From NCBI GenBank assembly GCA_031258615.1, contig JAIRMP010000030.1, positions 1 to 20,236 on the forward strand: a stretch of DNA of 20,236 bases, written 5' to 3'. The stretch comes from Spirochaetaceae bacterium. Lineage in GTDB: Bacteria > Spirochaetota > Spirochaetia > Treponematales > Breznakiellaceae. The notes under the pieces are model-generated. The model saw only the letters and a program-made list of their open reading frames with translations, ran no database searches and was not told the origin of the DNA. A program made the position numbers and the translations under genes. The stretch's first letter is position 1. Each line of letters begins with the position of its first letter. This document shows, piece by piece, positions 6,930 to 14,030 of this stretch.

Positions 6930-7468
6930 TAATAAAATCCCTGTTCAATATATTCCCTATACTCTTCATTGTTCTGTTTCCAACTGCCGCCGCTATACTA
7001 TATTTCCGCAACTCAAACATCAACCGCTATGTGCCAACCATTACGATAAGCGCAAGCTCTGACGGCGGAAAAACTTACGATAGTAACCTGAAATCCATTC
7101 AGTACCAGGGGGCAGACATTTATGTGAAATATGAAGTCAAAGTCAAGGCAAAGGGTTTCTGGTGGCGGTTTTTTCGCAATGTCATTGGTTTTACAATAGA
7201 ATACCCGGAAGAATTTGAGCTGTATGATTATATTAGAGTGAAAAAAGAAAAAACAAAAGTGAACAAAAAGAAAGAAACTTTTTCTCTTGCTGCGTCAGAT
7301 AACCCCCAAAAAGCGGAGATACTATTTAAGTTGCCAAAGGGTAGTGTGGGGAATAATAATACGCTAACCCTTTCTTTTTGCTCTCCAGTTCAGGATGTTT
7401 ACAATGAAAGTGTAAAGTTGAACATTACAGTCCCCGGTCCCCGGTCCCCGGTCCCCGGTCCCCGGTGA
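6926..7468 (+). CDS. Single-span membrane protein, C-terminus built from a tandem repeat
   Basis: This encodes a 180-residue protein that I do not recognise. Residues about 4-26 are hydrophobic (NIFPILFIVLFPTAAAILYF) and should anchor it in the membrane. The rest looks beta-rich and extracytoplasmic (VPTITISASSDGGKTY, ADIYVKYEVKVKAKGFW, NTLTLSFCSPV). It overlaps the preceding gene by ATGA. The last 13 residues (VPGPRSPVPGPR and neighbours) are read from the TCCCCGG heptamer array at 7431-7465 and are unlikely to be original. A change of one heptamer would shift the frame and alter the end of the protein. Confidence 0.78.
   Translation: MIIKSLFNIFPILFIVLFPTAAAILYFRNSNINRYVPTITISASSDGGKTYDSNLKSIQYQGADIYVKYEVKVKAKGFWWRFFRNVIGFTIEYPEEFELYDYIRVKKEKTKVNKKKETFSLAASDNPQKAEILFKLPKGSVGNNNTLTLSFCSPVQDVYNESVKLNITVPGPRSPVPGPR
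7431..7465. repeat. Heptamer tandem repeat (TCCCCGG, 5 copies)
   Basis: Five perfect copies of TCCCCGG end just before the TGA of the membrane-protein gene. The unit is not a multiple of three, so copy changes shift the frame. The spacer 7469-7583 contains an A-rich stretch and no supportable gene. Confidence 0.92.
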
Positions 7469-7575
7469 AAAAAAAGACAGCATATCCGGTATAACCACAT
7501 TGAAATAAACGGAACTATAAATGTGCAAACCCGCTGAATTGTTGGCTCCGCACCGCCGCAAGGAGGCTGGCTTAG

Positions 7576-7608
7576 GCAAACTCCTATGGCAAGCGCGAAG
7601 CGCTTGCC
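7576..7608. repeat. Palindromic repeat overlapping the end of cobD
   Basis: GCAAACTCC (7576-7584) is followed by a perfect 9-base-stem hairpin, GGCAAGCGC/GCGCTTGCC, with loop GAA (7588-7608). It shares the GCAAACTCC mark and GAA-looped hairpin of the copies at 19874-19940. It covers the stop codon and last codons of cobD and could also act as its transcript-end hairpin. Confidence 0.7.
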
Positions 7609-8660
7609 ACCACCGCCTGTAGCAGCAGAGTGTTTTCATCGGGGGTTAGGATCGCGCTTCTGTAGTAGCTGTCGTCAAGGCCGCGGAAGTTGTCGCAGCG
7701 CCGTATCAAAATACGCTGCCGGAGAAGGGAATCAAAAAAAGTCTTTTTATCAAAACCCCGCCCTATCCTGAAAAAAATGAAGTTGGCCTGGCCACCCAGA
7801 ACCTCGATACCGAGCCGCGTGAACTCGGCCTTCATCCTTGCCCGTTCCGCGCTGACCAGGCCGCGTACCCTTTCGAGATAAGCCCTGTCACCGAGGGCGG
7901 CTATCCCGGCGGACTGGGCCAGGACGGACACGGGCCAGGCTTGCCCCGTGTCCGCGATAGCCGCCGCCAGCCGAGCGCTGCCTGTAACGCAGTAGCCGAG
8001 CCGCAGGCCGGCCATCGCGTATATCTTTGTAAAAGCGCGGAGGATGATCATATCCCCGAACTCCGGCAAAAGCGGAAGCGCGCTATGCGCCGGGGGATCG
8101 TCAAGGAATTCGTTGAAACATTCGTCGATCACAAGCGTAACCCCGCGCTCGTTACACCTCCGCGCTATCAGGGCCAGCAAATTGTTGTCGGCGGTGAGGC
8201 CGGTAGGGTTGTTCGGGCTGCATAGAAAAACGAGCTGCACCCCCCGGTTTATTTTTGAAAGAATCTGTTCGTCAAGCAGGAAATCGCTTTTGGGAAGCTC
8301 GTGGCAGACAACCTCGCAGGAAACCTCGCGCAGCGCCTTTTCGTAGTCGGAGAAAGTGGGCGCGGTAACGAGAGCCCGGCGCGGCCTTTTAAGCTGGACG
8401 ATCCGGTATATGAGGTCGCCGGCCCCGTTACCGCAGACTACGCGGCCGGCGGCGACGCCCAGCGAGCGGGCAATCGCCTCGCGGAGGGAGCGGCAGAACG
8501 GGTCAGGGTACTTGCCGCAGTCAGATACGGAGCGGATCACCGCGCAGGCGGCGGCGGGAGACATTCCGAGCGGGCTCACGTTGACGGAAAAGTCCAGGAC
8601 GGGGCCGCCGGCAGGCAAGTGATCCCGCACATAATCTATGCCGCCGTGCATCACCCCCAT
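7584..8660 (-). CDS. cobD: Threonine-phosphate decarboxylase (cobalamin side chain)
   Basis: This encodes a 358-residue PLP enzyme of the fold-type I family close to histidinol-phosphate aminotransferase. It should convert L-threonine O-3-phosphate to (R)-1-amino-2-propanol phosphate, the linker added to the corrin ring. Visible motifs are LDFSVNVSPLG (residues 22-32, typical of this branch), CSPNNPTG (147-154), the PLP-holding Asp 179 in IDECFNEF, Schiff-base Lys 212 in RAFTKIYAMAGLRLGY, and Arg 220. The ATG overlaps the end of cbiB by 10 bases, and that pairing supports the cobalamin role over histidine synthesis. The final residues (ASASRLP) are encoded by a palindromic repeat. The symbol follows Salmonella usage; the Pseudomonas name is cobC. 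Confidence 0.88.
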   Translation of the reverse strand: MGVMHGGIDYVRDHLPAGGPVLDFSVNVSPLGMSPAAACAVIRSVSDCGKYPDPFCRSLREAIARSLGVAAGRVVCGNGAGDLIYRIVQLKRPRRALVTAPTFSDYEKALREVSCEVVCHELPKSDFLLDEQILSKINRGVQLVFLCSPNNPTGLTADNNLLALIARRCNERGVTLVIDECFNEFLDDPPAHSALPLLPEFGDMIILRAFTKIYAMAGLRLGYCVTGSARLAAAIADTGQAWPVSVLAQSAGIAALGDRAYLERVRGLVSAERARMKAEFTRLGIEVLGGQANFIFFRIGRGFDKKTFFDSLLRQRILIRRCDNFRGLDDSYYRSAILTPDENTLLLQAVVASASRLP

Positions 8661-9664
8661 AAGGCCCCCCAGAGGGCGGCGCGCAGACCCGTGAGAAGGC
8701 AGCTTGCGAGAATCACGAAGATGATCGCCGCGCCGTACATCAGATGTACGGCGCGGACTATGTCCGCCGGGCAGGCCAGCCTTGAGCCGTCCCCGATAGC
8801 CGGTTTCCGCTCCAGCACTCCGCCGTAAACGGCGTCCCCGCCGAGCGTAAGAGCGAGAGCGCCGGCGCAGACGGCCTCGCAGTGGGCGCTGTTGGGGCTT
8901 GCGTGGTTAAACCTGTCCCGCCTGTACACGCGTAGCGCGTTTTTCGCGTCAAGGCGGAGTATCGCGGCGGCGGCGATCATGAGACAGGCGGCAATCCTCG
9001 CGGGAAGCCAGCCCAGCCCGTCATCCAGCTTCGCCGCAAAGCGCCCAAAGTTGATGTAACGCTCGTTTTTGTAGCCAATCATCGAGTCAAGCGTGTTTAC
9101 CGCCTTGTAGAGCATAGCCAGCGCCGGGCCGCCAAGCGAGAGGTAGAATAGCGGCGCGATCACGCCGTCCGCCAGACTTTCCGCGACAGACTCCACCGCC
9201 GCCTTGATCACCTTTTCCATCGAGAGCGCCTCCGTATCCCTGCCCACAATCCTGGAAACCGCCTTCCGCGCCCCGGCCAGATCGCCTGCCGCCGCCTTTC
9301 TGTACACGGTTACCGCCTCGTCCCGCAGGCAGCGCGGCGAGATAGCGAGGTAAGCCGCGAACACGGAAACGGCAAAGGCGGGAAGCCGCCCAAACCGGAG
9401 CGCCAGAGCGATAGCCGCGTAAAAGAAAGCAAACGTGAAGGCGGAGACTGACACGGCAAGCGCCGCGCCGGCGGCGCGTTCAGCCGCCGGCGTACCGGCC
9501 TTGCCACAAAAAATCCGGCGGAAGAGCGGCTCGCCCCGTTCAACAAGAAAGCCTATGCCGCGCACCGGGTGGGGAAACCACGGCGGGTCGCCCGCCGCCG
9601 CGTCCAGAGCGAAGGCGGCAGCCAGCAGAACCGCCCCGCCGTAAGGTAAGAACAGCGGTATCAA
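8651..9664 (-). CDS. cbiB: Adenosylcobinamide-phosphate synthase
   Basis: This encodes a 337-residue integral membrane protein that joins the aminopropanol (phosphate) arm to adenosylcobyric acid; its substrate partner is the product of the adjacent cobD. Family motifs are clear: DAAAGDPPWFPHPVRGIG (residues 21-38), VGRDTEAL (140-147), ESLADGVIAPLFY (162-174), YKAVNTLDSMIGYKNERY (186-203) and LDDGLGWLPAR (213-223). Several hydrophobic spans are present (about 10-22, 66-110, 222-235, and near the C-terminus). The start is TTG at 9664-9662, overlapping the cbiG stop as TTGA, which implies coupled translation. In Pseudomonas nomenclature this enzyme is CobD, an easy source of confusion with the neighbour. 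Confidence 0.93.
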   Translation of the reverse strand: MIPLFLPYGGAVLLAAAFALDAAAGDPPWFPHPVRGIGFLVERGEPLFRRIFCGKAGTPAAERAAGAALAVSVSAFTFAFFYAAIALALRFGRLPAFAVSVFAAYLAISPRCLRDEAVTVYRKAAAGDLAGARKAVSRIVGRDTEALSMEKVIKAAVESVAESLADGVIAPLFYLSLGGPALAMLYKAVNTLDSMIGYKNERYINFGRFAAKLDDGLGWLPARIAACLMIAAAAILRLDAKNALRVYRRDRFNHASPNSAHCEAVCAGALALTLGGDAVYGGVLERKPAIGDGSRLACPADIVRAVHLMYGAAIIFVILASCLLTGLRAALWGALWG

Positions 9665-10674
9665 AAGCTCAACTCCACCCGTTTAAGGGCCGCCGCCATG
9701 GTAACCCCGCGCCCCACCGTCTTGGCGAGCAAGAGTTCGCCGCCGCCGGAGGCGGCAACGGCGGCGCGTTCGCATACATTGTCCACGCCGGCGGTCTCCT
9801 GTACAAAGCGGGACGCGCTAAAGCTCCCCCTCACGCGCCCCAGCGCCGCCGCGTCAAAGAACGAGCAGGCAAGCCCCCGGTTCCCGCAAAAGTTGAGGAG
9901 GCCCACTTCGGCCTGTTTCAGGTCTATGCTGGCCGCCCCGGCAACGCAGCGCTCGTCGAGGCGGAGCTTTTCCAGCGTGCGCTGGAAAAGCTCCGCGATG
10001 GCACCCTCGCTAACGCCTTTGCGGCAGCCTATACCGACATAGAGGCGGCGCGGAATAAGACGCAGCATGGCCTCCCCGCCGTCAAGACGCCTCATCGACA
10101 CGATTATCCCAAAACCGTCGCCGCCGGCGCCGCCGCCCTGGTTGTAGACGATGCCGCGCGGCGGCCTCCCTTCGATGGCGTAGTCAGATAGCAGCGGCAC
10201 CTCGCCGCCTTTAAGCAGCGCCGCCGAGACCCTTTTTGCTTTTTCAAGTGAGCTTATCGCCAAATCCTGCTTTACCGCCCAGACATCCACCGCAAAGAGT
10301 CCGTGTATGTCCGTCGCCGTCGTTATCACCGCCTCCGCCCCCAGGAAGGCGGCAAGCTCCAGCGCGAGCTCGTTTCCGCCCCCAATATGGCCGCCCAGAA
10401 GCGGGATTACCCACCTGCCCAGCTCGTCAACCACGATAACGGCCGGGTCGCTCAGTTTTGAGCGTACAAGGGGCGCGATCGCGCGTACCGCTATGCCGGC
10501 GGCGCCCACAAAGAGCAGAGCGTCCGCGCCGGCAAACGCGGCGGCGGCCTGTTCTTTCAGGCCCGCCTCCCGCCGTAAATCAAACGCCTGATGCCCCTCG
10601 TCCAAAAGATAGGAGCGGAGGCGGTCTTTAAGCCGCGCCCCGCAGTCTGTAAACGAAAAAAACGCTGTTTTCAA
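9661..10674 (-). CDS. cbiG: Cobalt-precorrin-5A hydrolase
   Basis: This encodes a 337-residue protein. CbiG opens the delta-lactone of cobalt-precorrin-5A with release of acetaldehyde, a step specific to the anaerobic (early cobalt insertion) pathway. Motifs are GAAGIAVRAIAPLV (residues 57-70), DELGRWVIPLLGGHIGGGNE (83-102), ITTATDIHGLFAVDVWA (117-133) and, opening the C-terminal domain, GIGCRKG (214-220). The length fits the two-domain family. The start is TTG at 10674-10672 and I see no convincing Shine-Dalgarno, so the start is moderately certain. It lies 33 bases after the phosphohexomutase and overlaps cbiB by 4 bases. No cobalamin riboswitch fits in the 33-base gap. Confidence 0.92.
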   Translation of the reverse strand: MKTAFFSFTDCGARLKDRLRSYLLDEGHQAFDLRREAGLKEQAAAAFAGADALLFVGAAGIAVRAIAPLVRSKLSDPAVIVVDELGRWVIPLLGGHIGGGNELALELAAFLGAEAVITTATDIHGLFAVDVWAVKQDLAISSLEKAKRVSAALLKGGEVPLLSDYAIEGRPPRGIVYNQGGGAGGDGFGIIVSMRRLDGGEAMLRLIPRRLYVGIGCRKGVSEGAIAELFQRTLEKLRLDERCVAGAASIDLKQAEVGLLNFCGNRGLACSFFDAAALGRVRGSFSASRFVQETAGVDNVCERAAVAASGGGELLLAKTVGRGVTMAAALKRVELSF

Positions 10675-10707
10675 GTTAGATCACCGCCACATTTTACGCC
10701 GGCGCTT

Positions 10708-12522
10708 TCAAGGCCGGCCTTCTTGCTGCGATTGCGCCTTCAAGACCATGCCGCGCTGCCAGGCCAGAAGCTCGTCATGCAGGGCGGGATTCACGCCCTC
10801 AACATCAGCCATCACGCGGAGGACGGGTTCCGTACCCGAACCGCGCATCCAGATCGAGGCGCAGTCCCCGCCGCTTTCGTTTATAAACACGATACGCAGC
10901 CCGCCCCTGCCCGATATGCTAAAATCATTGACACGGCGCCGTTCTTTGCTGCCGTTGTAGGTGCGGGCTTCCCAGCCGGATATGCCCCATCTGTCGTGGA
11001 GGCGGCCTTTTTGTTTTTCCCATTCCCCGATGAATACTCTTTGGTACCGTTTTTTCAGGGCAGCAGGTTTGACGGAGCCGGTTTGCAGACAGGCGTCTCC
11101 GGAATAGGCGTTCGTTGTGGTAAAGGCGGGGAGGCTTGAGATTATGCCTTGCAGCGTAAAATCGTTTGAATACGGTTTTTTACAGCCGCTCCGTTCATGC
11201 CACAGTTCAAAAAAGCCCTTTTTTCCCGCCCGTGAGCGTATGCGCAGCAGTTTTAGCAGCGCCATCACGGTTTGAAGCGGGTCCCGCACAGCCGAGGGAT
11301 GGACTATGCTGCCGCCGGCGGCGCCCTCGCCCATTACAGGTACGTTCCAGCCTTCCTCGCGGAGCAGCCGCCCCAGGTTGACCACGTTGGCCTCGCCGGT
11401 TTCGGCGCGAAAAACTTTTGCGCCGAAGGCCTCCGCTATCCTGTCTATACGCATGGAGGTCGCGTCATTTACCGCGATAGCGGTCTCGCAAAGGCCGCCG
11501 TTTTTGTCGGTATACGGGGCGCCTTCCCAGGCAAGCTGGCAAAGTTCGGCAAGGCAGGCAAGCGCAAACACTTCCTGCGCCTCCAGCGGGCGGACATGAC
11601 CGGCAATTTCGTCAAAAAACACGATGTTCCCGCGGTCGCCGTCACAGTCCGGCACGTACGCAAACATAAAATCCGTGTTATAGCTCCTGAGCCGCTCCAA
11701 AAGATCAGTACACGGGATCAAAGCCTCGCCTTCCGGCACTATTTGGTGTACTATCTCGCCGGGCTTGTCGTTGATTGCGTAGAATTTTACCCCAAAACCC
11801 TTTAAAAAGATCTCGTCAATGCTCATCGCGCGGGCCGAACCGTTAAAATCGGCGGCGACTCCTATGGGCGCGGCCTTTATCGCCTTTTTCAACTCCAACA
11901 ATACTGCTCCCTGCCTGTCCATCACCGTTTCGAGGCTAAAGCGGATGTACCTGTTCATCGCGCGCTTCTTGTGCTTCCAGCCTTTCTTCATCGCTTTGGC
12001 GGTGACCGCCGTTCTTGTACTGAGCGGCATTGGCGGGAGGCTGTCCCGCGACGCGATGATCGCGCGGAATTCCGCTTCCAGACGAGCCATGTCCGCGCCG
12101 CCAAGCGCGCCGCCGTCCGTGAGGCCAAACTTTATGCCGTTGTAGCCTATCGGGTTGTGGCTCGCCGATATGTAGATGAAGCCGTCCGCCTTGCCGGCCT
12201 TGCCGAGGGAGCGGGCATAGGCCATTATCTCAGGGGCCGCCGTAACCCCGCAAAACAGAATGTCGCAGCCCTTCCCGTAGAGCGTGTCAAATACCCATGT
12301 AGCAATGATCGGGCCGGTTGGCCGCGTATCAAGCCCCACGATGATGCGGGGCTTAGCGTCCTTCCTCTTCTCGCGGACAAAACCGGCAAAAACCTCAGCC
12401 GCGGCGACAGCTACAGAGGCGTGGAAACCGGAAATCCTTTTAAGCCTGCTCTCCGCGTCCCCGTCCGCGGCAAAAATACCACGCCAGCCGGAAGCGGAAA
12501 GTATCATGCCGTCACAGCTCAA
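10708..12522 (-). CDS. Alpha-D-phosphohexomutase (phosphoglucomutase/phosphomannomutase)
   Basis: This encodes a 604-residue enzyme that moves phosphate between C1 and C6 of a hexose. All four active-site elements are visible: the phosphoserine loop SASHNP (Ser 121), the metal loop DCDGDR (292-297), the sugar-binding loop GEGAAGG (398-404, where GEESG-like is usual) and the phosphate-binding loop RGSGTEP (560-566). The N-terminus SASGWRGIFA is also typical. The protein is longer than the common 450-580 residues and the sugar loop is atypical, so the preferred sugar cannot be assigned. TTG 12522-12520 overlaps the recA stop as TTGA and has GAAGG upstream; ATG 12507 (residue 6) is an alternative that keeps the whole domain. 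It is co-directional with recA and the cobalamin genes. Confidence 0.88.
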   Translation of the reverse strand: MSCDGMILSASGWRGIFAADGDAESRLKRISGFHASVAVAAAEVFAGFVREKRKDAKPRIIVGLDTRPTGPIIATWVFDTLYGKGCDILFCGVTAAPEIMAYARSLGKAGKADGFIYISASHNPIGYNGIKFGLTDGGALGGADMARLEAEFRAIIASRDSLPPMPLSTRTAVTAKAMKKGWKHKKRAMNRYIRFSLETVMDRQGAVLLELKKAIKAAPIGVAADFNGSARAMSIDEIFLKGFGVKFYAINDKPGEIVHQIVPEGEALIPCTDLLERLRSYNTDFMFAYVPDCDGDRGNIVFFDEIAGHVRPLEAQEVFALACLAELCQLAWEGAPYTDKNGGLCETAIAVNDATSMRIDRIAEAFGAKVFRAETGEANVVNLGRLLREEGWNVPVMGEGAAGGSIVHPSAVRDPLQTVMALLKLLRIRSRAGKKGFFELWHERSGCKKPYSNDFTLQGIISSLPAFTTTNAYSGDACLQTGSVKPAALKKRYQRVFIGEWEKQKGRLHDRWGISGWEARTYNGSKERRRVNDFSISGRGGLRIVFINESGGDCASIWMRGSGTEPVLRVMADVEGVNPALHDELLAWQRGMVLKAQSQQEGRP

Positions 12523-13772
12523 AACAAGCCTTCGTCGTCCGCGGCGTCCGGATCAACCGGGTACTTAGCCGCCGCGGCCTTCGCGGTGGCGGCGGGCTTG
12601 CGTACGGGCGGCGGCGTTTCAGGTACGGGGGGCGCATCCTCCGCCGGCGGAACCTGAGTCTTTGCCCCTGCCGGTTTGCCTGCCGGCCTCTCCGCCGGCT
12701 TTGCCTCCGCGGCCGCTTCTTCAGGCTTCTTGCCGGGAAACATGATCTTCCTTACCCGCGCTTCGATTTCGGCGGCAAAGTCAGGATTCTTTTCGATAAA
12801 GTCCTTGGCGTTTTCCCTGCCCTGTCCTATTTTTTCCTCGCCGTAAGAGAACCATGCGCCCTTTTTTTCTATAATTTCGTACTTCACGGCGGCGTCCAGC
12901 AGGCTCGCTACCGCCGAAACGCCCTTGCCAAACATGATTTCCAACTCAACCTTGCGGAAAGGCGGCGCTACCTTGTTCTTCACCACCTTGACTTTGATGC
13001 GGTTGCCCACCGCCTCCGCATCGCCCCCCTTCTCTATCGTCTCCTGCTTGCGCACATCCAGCCGCACGGAAGCGTAGAATTTGAGCGCGTTCCCGCCTGT
13101 GGTTGTCTCCGGGTTTCCAAACATTATGCCTATCTTCATGCGTATCTGGTTGATGAAAACGAGGACGGTCCGTGATTTCCCGATTATCGCGGTAAGTTTC
13201 CGCAGGGCCTGGCTCATCAGCCGCGCCTGAAGGCCGACGTGGGCGTCGCCCATGTCCCCCTCGATTTCAGCCTGGGGGGTGAGCGCGGCAACGGAATCGA
13301 CAACAATAACGTCTACCGCGCCGGAGCGGACGAGGCTTTCCGCGATTTCAAGCGCCTGCTCTCCCGAATCGGGCTGGGAAACCTCAAGGTTGTCTATGTC
13401 AACGCCCAGATTCTTTGCGTAAACAGGGTCCAGCGCGTGCTCCGCGTCGATGAACGCGCAGATTCCGCCCATTTTTTGCGCTTCCGCGACCGCGTGAAGC
13501 GCCAGCGTCGTCTTCCCGGACGACTCCGGCCCGAAAATCTCGATTATGCGCCCTCGCGGATACCCGCCTATCCCCAGCGCCTCGTCCAGCAGTATCGATC
13601 CTGTCGGTATCGTCTCTATCCCTATCGCGTTCGCGTGGGTCCCCAGCTTTATCAGCGACCCCGCGCCAAACTGTTTTTCTATCTGCAGCCTGACCGCTTC
13701 AAGCGCCTTCCGTTTGTCCTCAAGACTGGCCCTGCTGTCGCCCGTACTTTTTGCTTCCGCTGCCTTAGCCAT
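12519..13772 (-). CDS. recA: Recombinase RecA
   Basis: This encodes a 417-residue protein. RecA forms ATP-dependent filaments on single-stranded DNA for strand exchange and repair. Walker A GPESSGKT is at residues 81-88, Walker B VIVVD at 155-159, loop L1 around EGDMGDAHVGLQARLMSQAL (171-190) and loop L2 around MFGNPETTTGGNALKFYASV (217-236). Beyond about residue 350 the tail is long, rich in Ala, Pro and Lys, with an acidic end (DPDAADDEGLF); typical RecA is about 350 residues. ATG 13772 follows AAGGAG at 8-base spacing. I see no convincing LexA box upstream. It is the first gene of a probable operon continuing into the phosphohexomutase and cbiG-cbiB-cobD. Confidence 0.97.
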   Translation of the reverse strand: MAKAAEAKSTGDSRASLEDKRKALEAVRLQIEKQFGAGSLIKLGTHANAIGIETIPTGSILLDEALGIGGYPRGRIIEIFGPESSGKTTLALHAVAEAQKMGGICAFIDAEHALDPVYAKNLGVDIDNLEVSQPDSGEQALEIAESLVRSGAVDVIVVDSVAALTPQAEIEGDMGDAHVGLQARLMSQALRKLTAIIGKSRTVLVFINQIRMKIGIMFGNPETTTGGNALKFYASVRLDVRKQETIEKGGDAEAVGNRIKVKVVKNKVAPPFRKVELEIMFGKGVSAVASLLDAAVKYEIIEKKGAWFSYGEEKIGQGRENAKDFIEKNPDFAAEIEARVRKIMFPGKKPEEAAAEAKPAERPAGKPAGAKTQVPPAEDAPPVPETPPPVRKPAATAKAAAAKYPVDPDAADDEGLF

Positions 13773-13834
13773 ACATGAATCTCCTTAAATGTTTCGTATT
13801 TGTGAACGTCCCTATCCTACCCCAAAAAAGAAAA

Positions 13835-13884
13835 GCAGGCCAGCCCGCGCCGAACGTACGCCAATGGCCGAGTCATTGTCCTTG
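13835..13884. repeat. 50-base dispersed repeat, copy A
   Basis: This copy matches 19780-19829 at about 45 of 50 positions in the same orientation. It lies in the 258-base spacer between recA and icd. Both copies leave a short minus-strand frame open (reading DNDSAIGVR or DNESAIGVR), which looks like a shadow rather than a gene. Confidence 0.85.
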
Positions 13885-13906
13885 ATATTCGCTTTACAAG
13901 GAGGGT

Positions 13907-13939
13907 GGAGTTTGCGGAGACAACCGCTCTGCGGTTGTC
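13907..13939. repeat. Palindromic repeat, recA-icd spacer
   Basis: GGAGTTTGC (13907-13915) is followed by a perfect 9-base-stem hairpin GACAACCGC/GCGGTTGTC (13919-13927 with 13931-13939, loop TCT). The downstream sequence to 14013 (CGTCATTGCCAGGCACGCGGGTC) resembles widely dispersed intergenic repeats and has a partial echo near 20145. No gene is supported in 13773-14030. Confidence 0.75.
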
Positions 13940-14030
13940 CAGCCGTAGGCTTGCACGTCATTGCCAGGCACGCGGGTCGAGGGTGCGCCGGTAGGCGGAT
14001 GTCAGCCTGGTAGATGACCGCGCTCATCTT

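Noticed and set aside
10675..10707. Possible cobalamin riboswitch before cbiG
   Set aside because: The gap is only 33 bases, far too short for a cobalamin riboswitch, and no conserved core was seen upstream within the phosphohexomutase end.
13773..13860. SOS box upstream of recA
   Set aside because: GAACGT/CGTTC words occur near 13803 and 13851, but neither makes a convincing LexA palindrome.
13812..14027. Short minus-strand frame in the recA-icd spacer, with a similar one at 19640-19984
   Set aside because: The shared stretch (SAIGVR) comes from the 50-base repeat; neither has a start site, and the second overlaps argS.
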